Assembly (NCBI GenBank): GCA_946479015.1
Contig: CAMLEQ010000082.1
Span: forward strand, 1-11,644
Length of the DNA: 11,644 nucleotides
Direction of reading: 5' to 3'
From: an uncultured Gemmatimonadota bacterium
GTDB taxonomy: Bacteria > Gemmatimonadota > Gemmatimonadetes > Gemmatimonadales > Gemmatimonadaceae
Position numbers and translations under genes: made by a program
Shown: positions 9,092 to 11,644 of the stretch, piece after piece
Position numbering within the stretch: the first letter of the stretch is position 1
How the letters are laid out: the number at the start of each line of letters is the position of its first letter
The notes under the pieces: generated by a model
What the model was told of the DNA's origin: nothing
Databases searched by the model: none
The model's input: only the letters and a program-made list of their open reading frames with translations

Positions 9092-9558
9092 GAGACGCCC
9101 GGCGTTCGCTCGGCGGCGATGCGGTCGAACAGTCGCTGGAGCTCGCGCTCGAGCTCGACGAACGTCTCGCGGTAGAGCTCGAGCTCCCCGCCGAAGGGAT
9201 CGCCGATGGGGCGGTCCACCGCCCCCCGGGAGGCGTACGTGGTGAGCAGGTAGGTCTTCCCCTTCCCTCCGAGCGCCTCCAGCCGCTCCACGTGATGCGG
9301 CCCCATGGCGAGCACCAGGTCGTACTGGTCGAGCAGCTCGCGCGTCGTCAGCCGCGCGTGATGACTGGAGAGGTCGGTGTCGCGCTCCATGCACACGAGC
9401 AACGCCCCGTCGGATGCCGGTGCGTCCTCCCAGGCCGCCGTTCCCGCGCTTCCCACCTCGATGTCCGTCATCCCGCGCTCACGTGCGATGCGGCGGGCAA
9501 TGGCCTCGGCCATCGCGCTGCGGCAGGTGTTGCCGGTGCAGACGAAGAGGATTCGCAT
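9088..9558 (-). CDS. low-molecular-weight phosphatase, YwlE-like (possible protein-arginine phosphatase)
   Basis: Low-molecular-weight protein-tyrosine-phosphatase fold, 156 residues. The P-loop is C7-TGNTC-R13-S, a correct CX5R(S) motif at the N-terminus, and the general acid is D120 in IGDPFGG. The P-loop residue at position 11 is Thr. In the Bacillus protein-arginine phosphatase YwlE this Thr is the residue tied to phosphoarginine specificity, whereas tyrosine phosphatases of the fold typically carry Ile (GNICRS). The gene directly follows a YrdC-domain gene, as ywlE lies near ywlC in Bacillus. I therefore lean to an arginine phosphatase; a tyrosine phosphatase remains possible, and an arsenate reductase is less likely. 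The start is uncertain: ATG at 9558 gives the canonical MRILFVCTGN and a 4-nt gap, while ATG at 9570 adds four residues and overlaps the YrdC gene by 8 nt. It overlaps aroE by ATGA. Confidence 0.88.
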   Translation of the reverse strand: MRILFVCTGNTCRSAMAEAIARRIARERGMTDIEVGSAGTAAWEDAPASDGALLVCMERDTDLSSHHARLTTRELLDQYDLVLAMGPHHVERLEALGGKGKTYLLTTYASRGAVDRPIGDPFGGELELYRETFVELERELQRLFDRIAAERTPGVS

Positions 9559-9562
9559 GACG

Positions 9563-10234
9563 CTAGACATCTCCCAGGAGGTCGGGGACGCTCTCTCGAA
9601 GGACGGCGGACGAGATGGCGCCGGGGCGGATCACGCGCGGGCGGCGCCCCATGCAATCTACCACGGTGGATGGGGGGGAGGGCGAGAGCCGCCCTCCATC
9701 GAGCACGCGCAGCAGCCCGCGCGCGATGGCGTCCGGCCACTGCCGCTCGATCTCGCCCGCGGACATCGCGGGGGGGACCCCGGGACGGTTCGCGCTCGTG
9801 GAGGTGAGCGGGTGCCCGTAGGCCTGGAGCAGGCGCGCGATGGACGGGTGCGACGTCCAGCGGACGGCGATCCCCCCTTCCGGCCCGCGCAGGCGGTCGG
9901 GGAGGCGGCGCTCGCCGCCGGGGAGGACGAGCGTCAGCGGTCCGGGCCAGTGGCGCGCGGCGAGGTGCGCGGCGTACCCGGTGAGACGCAGGTCGAGACG
10001 CGCGACCATCTCGCTGGAGGCGACGAGGATGAGAAAGGGCTTCCCCGGCGGGCGCGACTTGAGGCGCACGAGCGCGTCCACCGATTCGGCATCGGTGGCG
10101 CCGCCGAAGCCGTAGACCGTCTCCGTGGGGTACGCGAGCACGCGCCGCGCCTCCAGGTGCGCGATGGTGCCGGAGATGGAGGCCTCGATCTCCGCCGGCG
10201 ACCAGAACGGAACGGCGAGCGACCCGACGGTCAT
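9563..10234 (-). CDS. tsaC: L-threonylcarbamoyladenylate synthase (YrdC/Sua5 domain)
   Basis: Makes threonylcarbamoyl-AMP from threonine, bicarbonate and ATP for the t6A37 modification of ANN-decoding tRNAs. It has 223 residues, so it is the single-domain TsaC/YrdC form, without the C-terminal Sua5 domain of the roughly 350-residue versions. Diagnostic segments are the strand and turn LAYPTETVYGFG (33-44), the KSRPPGKPF motif (59-67, the KxR...KP signature that binds the nucleotide), and the STSANRPG loop in the C-terminal half. The ATG at 10234 overlaps the ispD stop as ATGA. The TAG stop lies just before the phosphatase gene. The partner proteins TsaB, TsaD and TsaE are not in the window. 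The symbol ywlC would suit equally well. Confidence 0.93.
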   Translation of the reverse strand: MTVGSLAVPFWSPAEIEASISGTIAHLEARRVLAYPTETVYGFGGATDAESVDALVRLKSRPPGKPFLILVASSEMVARLDLRLTGYAAHLAARHWPGPLTLVLPGGERRLPDRLRGPEGGIAVRWTSHPSIARLLQAYGHPLTSTSANRPGVPPAMSAGEIERQWPDAIARGLLRVLDGGRLSPSPPSTVVDCMGRRPRVIRPGAISSAVLRESVPDLLGDV

Positions 10235-10929
10235 TCGGGGAGCATCGCGAGAGCCTCCACGCGCGCGAAGTCGCTCTCCTCGGTCACCTTCATCGCGCGC
10301 TCGCTGCCGCGCACCACCACCACCGGCATGCCGAGCCGCTCGCAGAGCGCGGCATCATCGGTGGCGGCGATCCCCTCGCGCCGGGCCTCGCGGTACGCGC
10401 GGGCGATCATGTCGCGAGGGAAACCCTGCGGCGTCTGCGCGCGCCAGAGACGGGCGCGCTCCACCGTGCGGGCGATGCGCCCGTCCTCCCCCACTTCCTT
10501 GAGCGTGTCGGCGACCGGGAGCGCGGCCACGGCGCCGCGGCCGCGCCGCGCCTCCGCGATCACGCGATCGATCGTCGCCGCGTCAGCGAGCGGGCGCGCC
10601 GCATCGTGCACGAGCACCACCTGCACCTCCTCCGGCAGGTCCTCGAGCCCGTTGTACACCGACTCGCCGCGCTCGCGCCCACCGGCGGAGACGAGCAGCC
10701 GCTCGACATCGCACTGGAAGATCCACGGCGGCGGATCGCCGGCGTAGGCGCGCGGGAGCACGGCGACCACGATCGCCACATCGTCGCGCTCCATGAAGCG
10801 CTGCACGCTGTGCAGCAGCATCGGCTTCCCCGCCACCCACCGGAACTGCTTCAGCTCCGCGCTGCCGGTGCGGGTCCCCGCGCCGGCCGCCACGATCACC
10901 ACGCCCACGTCGCGCGTCGTCTCGCTCAC
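10231..10929 (-). CDS. ispD: 2-C-methyl-D-erythritol 4-phosphate cytidylyltransferase IspD
   Basis: Couples MEP to CTP in the non-mevalonate isoprenoid pathway. It has 232 residues, a normal length. The nucleotide-binding start is VIVAAGAGTRTG (11-22, R20) with K27 in AELKQF. Then come GGRERGESVYNGL (83-95), HDAARP (108-113), ADT (140-142), the QTPQGF turn (165-170), TDDA (190-193), and RAMKVTEESDF (211-221) with K214 and T216. All expected catalytic positions are filled. The start is GTG at 10929, overlapping the radA stop as GTGA, with no Shine-Dalgarno site, so translation probably depends on radA. The next pathway gene often found beside it, ispF, is absent; YrdC follows instead. RadA next to IspD is a recurring neighbourhood in several bacterial phyla. 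Confidence 0.96.
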   Translation of the reverse strand: MSETTRDVGVVIVAAGAGTRTGSAELKQFRWVAGKPMLLHSVQRFMERDDVAIVVAVLPRAYAGDPPPWIFQCDVERLLVSAGGRERGESVYNGLEDLPEEVQVVLVHDAARPLADAATIDRVIAEARRGRGAVAALPVADTLKEVGEDGRIARTVERARLWRAQTPQGFPRDMIARAYREARREGIAATDDAALCERLGMPVVVVRGSERAMKVTEESDFARVEALAMLPE

Positions 10930-11644
10930 CGGAACAACCGCTCGAACAGGTCTCCCACGCTTCGCACTCCCTCCAGGTGAATGCCCCGCCCCTCGAGGCG
11001 CGCCCGCGAGCCGCCGCGCGGCACGCTGCGCTCCGCCAGATACACCGTGCGCATCCCCATCTTCTCCGCCTCGCCGATGCGGCGATCGGCCTGCGAGATG
11101 GGGCGCACCTCCCCCGCGAGCCCGACCTCGCCGAGGAACACCGCGTCGGCGGGGAGCGCGCGATCGAACACGCTCGACGCGAGCGCCGCGGCCACCGCCA
11201 GATCTCCCGCCGGCTCCTGCACGCGCAGCCCGCCCACCACGTTCACGAACACGTCGAGTTGCGCGAACGGCAGCCCGGCGCGCTTGTCCAGCACCGCGAG
11301 CAGCAGCGCGAGGCGGCGCGCGTCGTAGCCGGTGGCCACGCGCTGCGGCGTGCCGAAACCGGCCTTCGCCGCGAGCCCCTGGATCTCCACCAGGAGCGGA
11401 CGCGTCCCCTCCATGAGCGCGGTCACCGCGCTCCCCGAGGCGGTGGCGAGCCGGTCGCCGAGGAAGAGCTCGGAGGGGTTCTCCACCGCCACGAGCCCGC
11501 CCTCGGTCATGCGGAACACGCCGATCTCGTCCACGCCGCCGAAGCGGTTCTTCGTGGCGCGGAGCACGCGCTGGTCGAGCGAGCCCTCGCCCTCGAAGTA
11601 GAGCACCGTGTCCACGATGTGCTCGAGCGTCTTCGGGCCGGCGA
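10926..11644 (-). CDS. radA: DNA repair protein RadA (C-terminal part, 5' end outside window)
   Basis: RecA-like ATPase that helps process recombination intermediates. Only the last 238 full codons are in the window; the N-terminal zinc finger and Walker A motif would lie upstream, beyond 11644. The visible part begins AGPKTLEHIVDTVLYFEGE, the end of the RecA-like core, followed by the RadA hallmark KNRFG. The remaining roughly 180 residues are the Lon-protease-like domain, including QVRVATGYDARRL-type sequence (seen as RVATGYDARRL) and VNVVGGLRVQEPAGDLAVA, and finish at GDLFERLFR. An in-frame GTG at 11615 is not the true start, because conserved RadA sequence continues upstream of it to the window edge. 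It is the furthest-upstream visible gene of the coupled chain. Confidence 0.96.
   Translation of the reverse strand, partial: AGPKTLEHIVDTVLYFEGEGSLDQRVLRATKNRFGGVDEIGVFRMTEGGLVAVENPSELFLGDRLATASGSAVTALMEGTRPLLVEIQGLAAKAGFGTPQRVATGYDARRLALLLAVLDKRAGLPFAQLDVFVNVVGGLRVQEPAGDLAVAAALASSVFDRALPADAVFLGEVGLAGEVRPISQADRRIGEAEKMGMRTVYLAERSVPRGGSRARLEGRGIHLEGVRSVGDLFERLFR

Noticed and set aside
9092..9394. N-terminal extension of the aroE frame, and similar upstream extensions of comF, pgk, tpiA, gap, carA and moaA
   Set aside because: Each extension is mostly or wholly the neighbouring gene read in another frame; conserved N-terminal motifs begin right at the internal ATG or GTG chosen.

Overview
The window is GC-rich bacterial chromosome. 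It is packed with housekeeping genes, all of them on the minus strand, so transcription runs from high to low coordinates. I found no mobile element, CRISPR array, tRNA or rRNA. The gene content (RadA, an MEP-pathway IspD, a YrdC plus small-phosphatase pair, an LDH-type malate dehydrogenase, HU, a SecG with a Pro/Ala-rich tail) fits a GC-rich, probably Gram-negative or deep-branching lineage. Gemmatimonadota is my best guess from the overall look, but nothing in the window is diagnostic of a phylum.

Read in the direction of transcription, region 1 (11644 to 7491) is radA (3' part) - ispD - YrdC/TsaC - small CX5R phosphatase - aroE - comF. Start and stop codons overlap as GTGA or ATGA at every junction except YrdC/phosphatase, where the spacing is 4 nt (or an 8-nt overlap with the alternative start). 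Region 2 (7468 to 4495) is a glycolytic set, gap - pgk - tpiA. It is separated from comF by only 22 nt, but a strong hairpin lies at the very end of comF. Region 3 (4433 to 2905) is secG - carA, again overlapping. No clear promoter or classical terminator is visible inside regions 1 to 3, so all eleven genes could be one long transcript.

Region 4 (about 2908 to 2444) is a self-contained unit. A promoter with a perfect TTGACA -35 box overlaps the carA stop codon. A 14-bp palindrome in the leader, a good Shine-Dalgarno site, the HU gene and an 18-bp terminator hairpin follow. Region 5 (2387 to 729) is a compact molybdopterin cluster, moaD - moaE - moaA. It covers the GTP radical-SAM step and both subunits of molybdopterin synthase; moaC is absent. 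Region 6 is a 151-nt spacer holding a 16-bp inverted repeat and a probable promoter, then the first 192 codons of malate dehydrogenase, cut by the window edge.

Functionally the window joins lower glycolysis (TpiA, GAPDH, PGK), the C4-acid cycle (MDH), isoprenoid, shikimate, pyrimidine/arginine and molybdopterin precursors, tRNA t6A formation, protein export and DNA repair/architecture. I do not see a new multi-gene system. The most informative signals are the phosphatase, which carries the Thr of protein-arginine phosphatases rather than the Ile of tyrosine phosphatases and sits next to YrdC; the regulatory architecture around HU; and the long translationally coupled gene chain.
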